Shown in pieces: positions 1 through 5,681 of a stretch of DNA of 7,744 nucleotides. The translations under genes were made by a program, and so were the position numbers. The first letter of the stretch is position 1, and each line of letters opens with the position of its first letter. The stretch is from NCBI GenBank assembly GCA_003560175.1, contig PWIZ01000416.1:1-7744 (forward strand), written 5' to 3'. The notes below the pieces were generated by a model. The model saw nothing but the letters and a program-made list of their open reading frames with translations. It was not told the origin of the DNA and searched no databases. Source of the DNA: Halomonas sp. GTDB taxonomy: Bacteria; Pseudomonadota; Gammaproteobacteria; Pseudomonadales; Halomonadaceae.

Positions 1-380
1 ACGAAGGGAAAGCCGAACTTCGCCTTGTAGGCCGCGTTGAGGCGCTTGAAGCGGGCCATCTCCTCGGGAGAGCACTGATCCAGGCCTGCGCCCGCCTGCT
101 CGCGGGTGGAGTCGTCGGTCAGCTCGCCGGCAACTGCCGCCTTGCCGGCGAGATCCGGGTGAGCGCGGATCACGGCGAGCTGGCTCTCGGCATCGGCCTC
201 GGCGAGCATCCGGCCCATCACCGCCGCCAGGCTCTCGGGCGTGTCGTGACGCTCGTCCAGACCGCTATCCCAGGCCAGTTCGGCCACCCAGGGAGAGTGC
301 TCGTAGATGTCGCCGAAGCCGGCGACGAAACTGGCCTTGTCCAGCCGGCTGGGGCGCGGGGTCAGGGTGCGGTGGGTCAT
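1..380 (-). CDS. uraD: OHCU decarboxylase UraD (partial, C-terminus beyond left edge)
   Basis: This enzyme decarboxylates 2-oxo-4-hydroxy-4-carboxy-5-ureidoimidazoline (OHCU) stereospecifically to (S)-allantoin in the cytoplasm, the last step of urate conversion to allantoin. The visible 126 residues read from ATG at 380-378 and carry the family signature: HPDLAGK with the catalytic His at 74, then GELTDDS and the EQAGAGLD helix (E94, Q95), then SPEE(M)ARF..LN..Y..KFGFPF at 104-126. The family is usually about 165-175 residues, so roughly the last quarter lies outside the window. The start is supported by a GGGAG ribosome site (plus-strand 388-392), 7 bases from the ATG. It is divergent from hiuH, which makes its substrate, and the two share the 381-581 control region. 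Identification is secure; only the end is missing. Confidence 0.95.
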   Translation of the reverse strand, partial: MTHRTLTPRPSRLDKASFVAGFGDIYEHSPWVAELAWDSGLDERHDTPESLAAVMGRMLAEADAESQLAVIRAHPDLAGKAAVAGELTDDSTREQAGAGLDQCSPEEMARFKRLNAAYKAKFGFPF

Positions 381-425
381 GGTCGGTCTCCCGGGTTTCG
401 GTGGTCAGGGTGATGCCCTTCCAAC

Positions 426-437
426 AATGTATACAAA
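426..437. promoter_or_regulatory. Candidate GntR-type operator (TGTATACA palindrome)
   Basis: A perfect 8-bp palindrome TGTATACA lies at 428-435. On the minus strand its context is TTTTGTATACATTG, matching the TTGTRTACR element also seen ahead of gntR, hpxA and puuE. The core GTA-TAC fits the general GntR-family operator form (GT..AC half-sites in inverted orientation). It lies about 50 bases ahead of uraD and upstream of the putative hiuH -35, so it could control both directions. A partial copy, ATGTACT, follows at 450-456. The binding protein is inferred. Confidence 0.5.
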
Positions 438-500
438 AAATATTTTGAAATGTACTCCATAAACGTCTAAAAATGTCCCCACTAATATTCGCGGCATCCA

Positions 501-566
501 TGGAACGGTTCATGGAACGGTTAGCCGAACGCTTGATAGAGCGGTTAATTGATCGGTCAATAGAAC
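501..566. repeat. Degenerate 12-bp tandem repeat, about 5.5 units
   Basis: Units begin at 501, 513, 525, 537 and 549, with a half unit at 561. They read TGGAACGGTTCA, TGGAACGGTTAG, CCGAACGCTTGA, TAGAGCGGTTAA, TTGATCGGTCAA, TAGAAC. The first unit contains the odd-centre palindrome GAACGGTTC, and the fifth has TTGA/TCAA inverted ends, so dyad character persists while the bases drift. The array ends 3 bases before the hiuH ribosome site. It is not coding for hiuH: the in-frame reading meets TAG at 522-524 and TGA at 534-536. Function is unknown; it could be a multi-site operator, an mRNA leader structure or a decaying microsatellite. Confidence 0.8.
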
Positions 567-581
567 AACAGGAGGCTGAAA

Positions 582-935
582 ATGGCACGTTTGACCACCC
601 ATGTGCTTGATACTGCTCAGGGTCGCCCCGGCCAGGGGATTCGCATCGAGGTGTATCGCCTCACGGGCGAGGCGCGAGAGCGCCTCAAGGAAGTCACCAC
701 CAACGACGACGGCCGCTGTGATGCGCCCATCCTCGAGGGGGACGAGTTCGCCGCCGGTGAGTACGAGCTGGTCTTTCACGCTGGCGACTACCTTCGCCAG
801 CAGGGCATCGTGGCGGAGGAGCCGCGCTTTCTGGACGTGATCCCGCTGCGCTTCGGCGTGGCCGATGCCTCTGCGCACTACCACGTGCCGCTGCTGCTCT
901 CTCCTTATGGATATTCCACCTACCGTGGCAGCTGA
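582..935 (+). CDS. hiuH: 5-hydroxyisourate hydrolase (transthyretin-like)
   Basis: This enzyme hydrolyses 5-hydroxyisourate, the unstable product of urate oxidation, to OHCU, which UraD then decarboxylates. At 117 residues it has the usual length of the short bacterial form with no signal peptide, so it should be cytoplasmic. The N-terminal signature TTHVLDT at 5-11 supplies the active-site His7. Arg45 lies in TNDDGR, His101 in [10 protein letters not shown], and the protein ends in YRGS (114-117), the C-terminal tetrapeptide that separates true HIU hydrolases from vertebrate transthyretins. The start follows a near-ideal AGGAGG at 570-575 with 6 bases to the ATG. puuD follows 55 bases downstream on the same strand with no terminator between, so the two are probably cotranscribed; this pairs urate oxidation with removal of its reactive product. 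Confidence 0.97.
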   Translation: MARLTTHVLDTAQGRPGQGIRIEVYRLTGEARERLKEVTTNDDGRCDAPILEGDEFAAGEYELVFHAGDYLRQQGIVAEEPRFLDVIPLRFGVADASAHYHVPLLLSPYGYSTYRGS

Positions 936-990
936 GGATTCGGCCCTTCGCCATTTCCATAACAACATGCGCTAGACGAGGCATCCCCCG

Positions 991-2190
991 ATGCAAGCCT
1001 ATCTGCTGGACTTTGCCAACTTCATGCTTCGCTGGCTGCACGTCATCGCGGCCATCGCCTGGATCGGTGAATCGATCTACTTCGTGATGCTGGATAATGG
1101 CCTGAAGAAGCCCAAGGCCGCCGAGGACCGCGACAAGGGGGTGTTCGGCGAGATGTGGGCGGTTCATGGCGGCGGTTTCTATCACAACCAGAAGTACGCC
1201 ACGGCCCCCGCCAAGCTGCCCGAGGACCTGCACTGGTCGTTCTGGAAGTCCTATACCACCTGGCTGTCGGGCTTCGCGCTCTTCGTGCTGCTCTACATGG
1301 CCAACCCGAGCTTCTATCTGGTCAACCCCGGCAGCAGCTGGGAGTGGGCGGCGGGGATGAGCGGCTGGCAGGCCAACGTGCTGGCGCTGCTGTTCCTGGC
1401 CGGTGGCTGGGTCGTCTACAACGAGCTGTGCAAGCGCATCAGCCCCGACATGACCCGAGATGGCCTGCTGAGCGTCGCCGTGGCGGTGATGATGGTGGTG
1501 GTCGCCTACCTGAGCACCCAGATGTTCGCCGGCAGAGCCGCCTTCCTGCTCACCGGTGCGGTGATGGCCACCGCCATGTCGGCCAACGTCTTCTTCTGGA
1601 TCATTCCCGGCCAGCGGCGCATGGTCAACGCCATGAAGGCCGGCGAGACGCCCAATCCGCTGGATGGCAAGCGCGGCAAACAGCGCTCGGTGCACAACAC
1701 CTACTTCACCCTGCCGGTGGTGCTGCTGATGATCAGCAACCACTACTCCTTCGCTTACTCCCATGAGCAGGCCTGGGTGATCATGTCGCTGTTCATCTTC
1801 GCTGGCGCACTGATTCGTCAGTTCTTCGTGCTCATGCACGCTGGCAGGATCCAGCCCGCCTATCCGGTTGCCGGCGTGGCGCTGATCGCCGTGGCGTTCT
1901 GGGTCGCGGCCCCCTCGCCGTCGCCCGCCGCCGACCCGGATCGCGCCGCGGTCGGCCTCGAGGAGGCCCATGCCATCATCGAGACCCGCTGCGCCTCCTG
2001 CCACGCCAGCCAGCCCAGCGACCCCGGATTCAGCGCGCCGCCGGCGGGCGTCGCCTATGACTCGCCGCAGCAGACCGCCACCCAGCGTGCCCAGATCCAG
2101 CAGGTGGTGGCCAGCGGCTACATGCCGTTGGGCAACATGACGGGTATGACCGACGAGGAGCGCGCGGCCATCGCCGCCTGGTCACAGTGA
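991..2190 (+). CDS. puuD: Membrane-bound urate oxidase (urate hydroxylase) with C-terminal cytochrome c domain
   Basis: PuuD oxidises urate to 5-hydroxyisourate at the inner membrane and is unrelated to cofactor-free uricase (Uox) and to the FAD urate hydroxylase HpxO. The 399-residue protein begins with a hydrophobic segment, WLHVIAAIAWIGESIYF, followed by the conserved WAVHGGGFYHNQKY loop and repeated membrane segments to about residue 310, which is the family's membrane domain. An Ala/Pro-rich linker (about 305-320) leads to a cytochrome c domain with the heme site CASCH at 334-338 and candidate axial Met378 in GYMPLGNM (Met383 and Met386 are alternatives). Electrons probably pass from urate to this heme and then to the respiratory chain; that routing is family knowledge, not visible here. 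ACGAGG at 976-981 is a plausible ribosome site. The CxxCH motif implies dependence on cytochrome c maturation machinery elsewhere. Confidence 0.95.
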   Translation: MQAYLLDFANFMLRWLHVIAAIAWIGESIYFVMLDNGLKKPKAAEDRDKGVFGEMWAVHGGGFYHNQKYATAPAKLPEDLHWSFWKSYTTWLSGFALFVLLYMANPSFYLVNPGSSWEWAAGMSGWQANVLALLFLAGGWVVYNELCKRISPDMTRDGLLSVAVAVMMVVVAYLSTQMFAGRAAFLLTGAVMATAMSANVFFWIIPGQRRMVNAMKAGETPNPLDGKRGKQRSVHNTYFTLPVVLLMISNHYSFAYSHEQAWVIMSLFIFAGALIRQFFVLMHAGRIQPAYPVAGVALIAVAFWVAAPSPSPAADPDRAAVGLEEAHAIIETRCASCHASQPSDPGFSAPPAGVAYDSPQQTATQRAQIQQVVASGYMPLGNMTGMTDEERAAIAAWSQ

Positions 2191-2194
2191 CGTC

Positions 2195-2210
2195 GGCGGC
2201 CCCGGCCGCC
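2195..2210 (+). terminator. Possible weak hairpin after puuD
   Basis: GGCGGCC (2195-2201) and GGCCGCC (2204-2210) form a GC-only inverted repeat starting 5 bases after the puuD stop. The sequence after it, TTGCCGCTCT, is not a proper T-tract, so this may be an inefficient or Rho-assisted end, or a chance GC palindrome. Confidence 0.3.
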
Positions 2211-2250
2211 TTGCCGCTCTCGCGTGATGTATCCCACCGCCCGCCGCCCG

Positions 2251-2280
2251 GCGGGTCAAGGTGGGTCAAGGTGGGTCGGT
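2251..2280. repeat. 10-bp tandem repeat, three units, upstream of gntR
   Basis: Consecutive decamers GCGGGTCAAG, GTGGGTCAAG and GTGGGTCGGT occupy 2251-2260, 2261-2270 and 2271-2280. The array sits 25 bases before the GTATAC element and about 70 bases before the gntR start. The 10-base period places each unit on nearly the same DNA face, as would suit an activator or architectural protein, but simple slippage is equally possible. Confidence 0.65.
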
Positions 2281-2303
2281 CAGTCGTATCGAAGGTCATC
2301 TGG

Positions 2304-2313
2304 CGTATACAAT
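2304..2313. promoter_or_regulatory. Candidate operator overlapping the gntR -10 region
   Basis: GTATAC (2305-2310) reads CATTGTATACGCCA on the minus strand, matching the elements near uraD and puuE. TACAAT at 2308-2313 resembles a -10 box (5 of 6) and overlaps it. No good -35 is visible 16-18 bases upstream. Overlap of operator and -10 would fit autorepression by the downstream regulator; this is inference. Confidence 0.45.
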
Positions 2314-2349
2314 GAAGGCCATCAGTGACCGCAGGGGAGAGATGCCCAG

Positions 2350-3084
2350 ATGAACCAGCGCCAGCCCGAGCCCGAGCACCGGCCGTCCTCCCCGCGCCGC
2401 GGCAAGGACGGTGACGGTGCCGAGCGCCACGAGGCCATCTATCGATCGATCAGCGATGCGATCATCGAGCATCGCCTCAAGCCCGGTGCCCGTCTGCGCG
2501 AGGATGCGCTCTCCGAGGTGTTCGGCGTCAGCCGCACCGGCATCCGCAAGATCCTGCAGCGCCTGGCGCTGGAGCAGCTGGTCACGCTGACCCCGCGGCG
2601 CGGGGCCAGCGTGACCCGGCCCACCGCCGACGAGGCCAAGGACGTCTTCGATGCGCGCCAGATGATCGAATGCGGCCTGATGCCCGAGGTGGCCCGGCGC
2701 ATCACCGAAGAGGATGTCCAGGAGCTGCGCACTATGGCGCGTCGCGAGCGCGAGGCGCTCAGGGCCGGCGAGCAGAGCACGGCCATCAAGCTCTCGGCGG
2801 CCTTCCATGCCCGGCTGGCGCGGATCTCCGGCAATGCCACCCTGGCCGACTTCGTCGACCGCCTCTGCTCGCGCTCCTCGCTGATCCTCGCCGTCTACGG
2901 CAATGCCGGCCACCTGGGCTGCGAGTCCCACGACCATGACGACCTGATCGGCTACCTGGAGGCGGGCAACGGCGAACGCGCCGCGGCCTTCATGAGCCGC
3001 CACCTCAAGGCCATCGAGGCCTCCCTCTCCATTGTCGAGGAAGCGGACGAGGCGCCAGACCTTCACCGCATCTTCGGCGGCTGA
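2350..3084 (+). CDS. GntR-family transcriptional regulator, FCD subfamily
   Basis: This 244-residue protein is a two-domain regulator and probably the local controller of purine/allantoin genes. After a charged, Pro-rich tail (1-33), a winged helix-turn-helix spans about 35-100: AIYRSISDAIIEHRLKPGARL, then LSEVFGVSRTGIRKIL as recognition region, then RRGASVT in the wing. The helical FCD effector domain (about 105-230) shows FHARLA with His153, DHDDLI with His196 and SRHLKA with His218, the usual metal-binding histidines. The Asp normally four residues before the first His is Ser149 here. AGGGGAGA at 2333-2340 is the ribosome site, 9 bases from the ATG. It stands alone between puuD and the convergent permease. 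The ligand is unknown; allantoin, urate or a breakdown product is plausible from context only. Confidence 0.92.
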   Translation: MNQRQPEPEHRPSSPRRGKDGDGAERHEAIYRSISDAIIEHRLKPGARLREDALSEVFGVSRTGIRKILQRLALEQLVTLTPRRGASVTRPTADEAKDVFDARQMIECGLMPEVARRITEEDVQELRTMARREREALRAGEQSTAIKLSAAFHARLARISGNATLADFVDRLCSRSSLILAVYGNAGHLGCESHDHDDLIGYLEAGNGERAAAFMSRHLKAIEASLSIVEEADEAPDLHRIFGG

Positions 3085-3120
3085 GCCACCCTGTCGCTGC
3101 CTTTTCTTGACCTCTTTAAA

Positions 3121-3157
3121 CGCCAGCGCCCCGGACCTATGATCCGGGGCGCTGGCG
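3121..3157 (-). terminator. Strong hairpin between convergent gntR and permease genes
   Basis: Perfect 15-bp arms, CGCCAGCGCCCCGGA (3121-3135) and its complement (3143-3157), flank a 7-base loop. On the minus strand the stem is followed by TTTAAAGAGG, so it should end the racemase-permease transcript 17 bases past the permease stop. On the plus strand no T-run follows, so its use for gntR, whose stop is 37 bases upstream, is less certain, although it may block read-through from either side. Confidence 0.75.
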
Positions 3158-3173
3158 TCCAGGGCTGAATGGA

Positions 3174-4559
3174 TTACTGACGGAAGCGCTGGCAGGGGGC
3201 CCAGTGCTGCATCAGCAGGTAGTAGGTGATACCGGCCGGAATCAGGCTGGCGTACCAGGAGACCGCGGAGAAGGTCAGGGCGGCGATAATGCCCACCATG
3301 GTGGCAACCAGTGCCGCGTAGTTCATGCCTTGATAGGGGCCTTTCTCGTCATAGAGCTTGCCGAGATCCAGGGTGCGGCGACGGATGATGTAGTAGTCCA
3401 CCACCAGGATGGCGAAGATCGGGCCGAGGAAGGCGGAGTAGGTCTGCACGAACAGCTGCAGGCCGGCGGCGGAGTCGGGCTGCACCAGCTTCCAGGGGAA
3501 GGTGGCGAAGGCCAACAGGCCGACGATCACGGTGGCCACGGGGAACTTCAGCTTGAACACGTCCATCAGCACGTAGGTCGGCGGTACCACGTTGTTGAGC
3601 ACGTTGGTGGTGACCTGGGCGAAGGCGATGAACAGCAGGGTGGTCATCAGCAGCGGGGTGTTATCCACGGCGTTGGCGAACACCTGGATGGGGTCGGCGG
3701 TGCCGGTGGCCTCGGAGACCATGTAGCCGATCAGGCCCATGAACAGGGTGCAGGGCAAAATCGACATGGCGTAGATGGTGGTCAGGATACCGGGGCCGGT
3801 GCCGTGCTTGTGCTCGCGGGAGTAGTCGCTGACGTTGAGCATCATGGTGCTGTAGATGCCCAGGAACAGCATGGTGGCGCCCCAGAAGGGCATGCCCCAG
3901 GAGCCTTCCATGGTCAGCAGGTTAGCCGAGAGCTCATCGCCGTAACGCTGCACCGTGGCATAGAACATGTAGGTCAGCGAGGCGAGGATGAAGACGCTGC
4001 CGATGTTCTCCAGCCACTTGATGCCCTGGAAACCCATCACCGACAGGCCGATCTGCAGGAACTGGAAGGTGATGAAATAGAAGATCAGGTTATCGAAGCC
4101 GAACAGGGTGGCCGAGACCATGTTCAGGGCACCGGCGCCGATCCAGCTCTGGAAGCCGTACCAGACGATGGCCGGAACCGCCCGCACCAGTCCCGGGATG
4201 CGGGTACCTGCGAAGCCAAAGGCGCTGCGCGCCTGGACCATGAAGGGGATGCCGTACTTGTAGCCGGCGGCACCATTGATGGCCAGCGCGATGCCGATCA
4301 CGAAACAGCCGATGGCGATCGCCAGGGTGGCCTGGATCAGGTTCAGGGTGCCCACCACGCTGGAGCCCATGGCGAAGGTGCCGATGGAGACGCAGCCGCC
4401 GAACCAGGCCAGGAAGTAGGAGGGACGACCCATGATACGGGTCTGCTGGGGGGCCAGCGACTCCTGGCCGGGGGCCTTGGTCCGGGGAATGCTGCCCGTG
4501 GTGGCCCCGGGAGGCGCGGAGGCCGCCTGGGTGGTGGCCTGTGAAGTGGGAGTTGTCAT
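3174..4559 (-). CDS. NCS1-family nucleobase/hydantoin/allantoin:cation symporter
   Basis: This 461-residue inner-membrane permease has a Thr/Ala/Pro-rich cytoplasmic tail of about 45 residues followed by roughly twelve hydrophobic segments. NCS1 hallmarks are visible: GIPFMVQARSAFGFAG at 103-118, then R-A-V-P-A-I-V-W-Y-G-F-Q with Trp133 and Gln137, DYSR after the middle segments, and TTNVLNNVVPP with Asn319. The Trp/Gln spacing and the Asn position resemble the ligand-contacting Trp117, Gln121 and Asn318 of the hydantoin transporter Mhp1, and allantoin is 5-ureidohydantoin. With the racemase upstream on the same strand, allantoin is the most likely substrate, but uracil, uric acid or another base cannot be excluded. 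GAGGA (plus-strand 4567-4571) lies 7 bases from the ATG. A 160-base gap with its own repeats separates it from the racemase. Confidence 0.9.
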   Translation of the reverse strand: MTTPTSQATTQAASAPPGATTGSIPRTKAPGQESLAPQQTRIMGRPSYFLAWFGGCVSIGTFAMGSSVVGTLNLIQATLAIAIGCFVIGIALAINGAAGYKYGIPFMVQARSAFGFAGTRIPGLVRAVPAIVWYGFQSWIGAGALNMVSATLFGFDNLIFYFITFQFLQIGLSVMGFQGIKWLENIGSVFILASLTYMFYATVQRYGDELSANLLTMEGSWGMPFWGATMLFLGIYSTMMLNVSDYSREHKHGTGPGILTTIYAMSILPCTLFMGLIGYMVSEATGTADPIQVFANAVDNTPLLMTTLLFIAFAQVTTNVLNNVVPPTYVLMDVFKLKFPVATVIVGLLAFATFPWKLVQPDSAAGLQLFVQTYSAFLGPIFAILVVDYYIIRRRTLDLGKLYDEKGPYQGMNYAALVATMVGIIAALTFSAVSWYASLIPAGITYYLLMQHWAPCQRFRQ

Positions 4560-4593
4560 GTCGAGGTCCTCGCAAGTCGTTACTTGATCTTGG

Positions 4594-4613
4594 TTTGTAC
4601 CGGCATCTGCCGG
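4594..4613. promoter_or_regulatory. TTTGTAC half-operator joined to a small palindrome, upstream of permease
   Basis: TTTGTAC at 4594-4600 repeats the left half of the element at 5494-5505. It runs directly into the inverted repeat CCGGCA-TC-TGCCGG (4600-4613). The site is 35-54 bases ahead of the permease ATG. It may be an operator half-site or a leader hairpin; no promoter boxes stand out around it. Confidence 0.3.
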
Positions 4614-4652
4614 GATGGCTTGCGGCGCGATGCTCCTGGGAGCGGTTTGTTG

Positions 4653-4694
4653 TTGTGTCGGTCTTCTTGTGTCGGTCTTCTTGTGTCGGTCTTC
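4653..4694. repeat. Perfect 14-bp tandem repeat, three copies
   Basis: TTGTGTCGGTCTTC occurs three times without a mismatch at 4653-4666, 4667-4680 and 4681-4694. On the transcribed minus strand it reads GAAGACCGACACAA. It lies in the racemase-permease gap, starting 25 bases past the racemase stop and ending 93 bases before the permease ATG. It is outside both genes and its unit is not a multiple of three. Perfect identity implies recent expansion or maintenance; function is unknown. Confidence 0.9.
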
Positions 4695-4719
4695 AGAGGT
4701 ACTAGCGTGCCCTGGCAGG

Positions 4720-5466
4720 TCAGCGGACCGGAGTCAGGTGGGAAAACCGTTCGAACTGGCCGGTCATGGGCTTGGGTCGCGGGAACGCCAGGTCGCCGTG
4801 CTTGCTGGTGCCCAGTCCCAGGCCTACCAGTGCCTCGGCCAGTTTCACGGCGGCGGTGACGCCTTCCACCACCGGCAGGCCCACCTCGCGGCTGATGGTG
4901 TCGGTGAGGTCGGCCATGCCGCCGCAGCCCAGCACGATGGCGCCAATGCCGTCCTCGTCGCGGGCGCGCTTGCACTCCTCGATGAGGCGAATCAGGGCCG
5001 CGTCACCCTCCGCTTCCAGGTCGAGTACCGGAATCTCCGCGGCGCGCACCCTGCGGCAGTGGTGGCGGAAGCCGTACTGCTCCAGCAGGTGTTCGGCGAT
5101 GATGCCGGTGCGCCCCAGGGTGGTGACGATGGAGAAGCGGGTGCTGATCAGCGTCGCCATATGGAAGGCCGCCTCGGCGATGCCGATCACCGGTGCCCGG
5201 GTCAGTTCGCGGGCCGCCAGTAGACCCGGGTCGCCGAAGCAGGCGATCACATAGGCATCTACGCCATCGCGTTCTCCGGCCAGGACTTCCTCCAGTACGC
5301 CGACGGCGCTGATTGCCTCGTCGAAGTGGCTCTCGATGGAGACCGGCCCATGATCAGGCTGGGTCGCCGTGATCCGGGTGCCGGGGGCGGCGCTACGGGT
5401 GGCGGCTTCGCCGATCGTGGCGGTCATGCCGGCGGTGGTATTGGGGTTGATGACGCGGATGTGCAT
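4720..5466 (-). CDS. hpxA: Asp/Glu/hydantoin racemase family protein, probable allantoin racemase
   Basis: The protein interconverts (R)- and (S)-allantoin (or related 5-substituted hydantoins) without cofactor in the cytoplasm. The 248 residues start with the family signature MHIRVINPNTT and contain the two catalytic cysteines, Cys76 in IACFGDPGL and Cys180 in VLGCGGMADL, close to the Cys76/Cys181 pair of characterised hydantoin racemases. The ATG at 5466-5464 was chosen because GGGAG (plus-strand 5473-5477) lies 6 bases before it and homology begins there; an upstream in-frame GTG at 5502 would overlap the operator. It is divergent from puuE, whose family is (S)-allantoin specific, and upstream of the NCS1 permease. 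Non-enzymatic decay and racemisation produce (R)-allantoin, so the enzyme would let all of it be used. Allantoin rather than hydantoin specificity is inferred from context. Confidence 0.88.
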   Translation of the reverse strand: MHIRVINPNTTAGMTATIGEAATRSAAPGTRITATQPDHGPVSIESHFDEAISAVGVLEEVLAGERDGVDAYVIACFGDPGLLAARELTRAPVIGIAEAAFHMATLISTRFSIVTTLGRTGIIAEHLLEQYGFRHHCRRVRAAEIPVLDLEAEGDAALIRLIEECKRARDEDGIGAIVLGCGGMADLTDTISREVGLPVVEGVTAAVKLAEALVGLGLGTSKHGDLAFPRPKPMTGQFERFSHLTPVR

Positions 5467-5493
5467 GATAGGCTCCCGGCCGTTGCAGATGTC

Positions 5494-5531
5494 TTTGTAC
5501 ACAAAATATATTTGTTTTGTGTATTAAGCAA
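5494..5531 (-). promoter_or_regulatory. hpxA promoter with overlapping TTTGTACACAAA operator
   Basis: On the minus strand TTGCTT (plus-strand 5526-5531) is followed after 15 bases by TATATT (5505-5510), or after 17 by TATTTT (5503-5508), a plausible -35/-10 pair. The 12-bp element TTTGTACACAAA (5494-5505) abuts or overlaps the -10; its minus-strand form TTTGTGTACAAA matches the TTGTRTACR consensus. A second partial copy, TTTTGTGTATTA, lies at 5515-5526 next to the -35. The arrangement suits repression of the racemase-permease transcript. Motif matches only; start site not known. Confidence 0.5.
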
Positions 5532-5534
5532 GGG

Positions 5535-5680
5535 CGCATGCCTCGGAGAGGCTTTTCCTTTATATCTTTGTTATATATAGGATTTTAGTAGAATTGCAGC
5601 AGAAGGCCGGACTATATAGGGGCTAGACTTTGGTCTGGCTAGCCGCTGGGCACCACGTAATGGACACATGGATAGGAATG
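5535..5680. other. AT-rich middle of the hpxA/puuE intergenic region
   Basis: No gene is supported here. A short GCCTC-GGA-GAGGC hairpin (5540-5552) followed by TTTTCC resembles a tiny plus-strand terminator, though no plus-strand gene precedes it. Very AT-rich sequence follows at 5556-5587. An inverted repeat GGCTAG (5621-5626) / CTAGCC (5639-5644), with inner GAC/GTC pairs, makes an imperfect stem. The AT-rich stretch may act as an upstream promoter element for the divergent genes; this is speculative. Confidence 0.4.
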
Positions 5681-5681
5681 C

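Larger units (their letters stand above)
381..581. promoter_or_regulatory. Divergent uraD/hiuH control region
   Basis: This gap of about 200 bases is AT-rich on the uraD side, in contrast to the GC-rich genes. On the plus strand a promoter-like pair is visible: TTGAAA at 445-450 (5 of 6 to the -35 consensus), a 17-base spacer, and TAAAAA at 468-473 (4 of 6 to the -10). It would start hiuH transcription near 480 and leave a leader of about 100 bases holding the 12-bp tandem repeat. I found no convincing minus-strand promoter for uraD, although the TATACA inside the 428-435 palindrome could act as its -10. Promoter assignment is inference from motif matches only. Confidence 0.5.

Noticed and set aside
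501..566. CRISPR array or iteron origin reading of the 12-bp repeat
   Set aside because: Units are directly adjacent with no spacers, so not CRISPR; there is no replication gene or AT-rich unwinding context specific to an origin, and the site sits in a metabolic promoter region.
265..588. Minus-strand frame encoding a repetitive NRSMNRS-type peptide across the 12-bp repeat
   Set aside because: The peptide repeat is just the DNA repeat translated; the frame then runs out of phase through uraD and has no ribosome site.
694..2004. Minus-strand open frame of 436 codons opposite hiuH and puuD
   Set aside because: Antisense to two clear genes, His/Gly/Arg-rich composition with no domain, and no credible ribosome site.
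2312..2353. 13-codon leader frame whose TGA overlaps the gntR ATG (ATGA)
   Set aside because: Its ATG overlaps the predicted -10/operator, so it would lie upstream of the likely transcript start, and it has no ribosome site; the overlap is probably chance.
2296..3066. Minus-strand open frame of 256 codons opposite gntR
   Set aside because: Antisense to a clear winged-helix/FCD protein and without recognisable motifs.
3204..4544. Plus-strand open frame of 446 codons opposite the permease
   Set aside because: Composition dominated by Gly, His, Gln, Glu and Asp, the antisense image of membrane segments; the permease on the other strand has clear NCS1 motifs.
5467..5502. N-terminal extension of hpxA from GTG at 5502
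   Set aside because: It lacks a ribosome site, overlaps the operator, and family homology begins at the ATG at 5466, which has a good GGGAG.
5540..5556. GCCTC-GGA-GAGGC TTTT as a plus-strand terminator
   Set aside because: Only a 5-bp stem, and no plus-strand gene lies upstream for it to end; noted in the intergenic description only.
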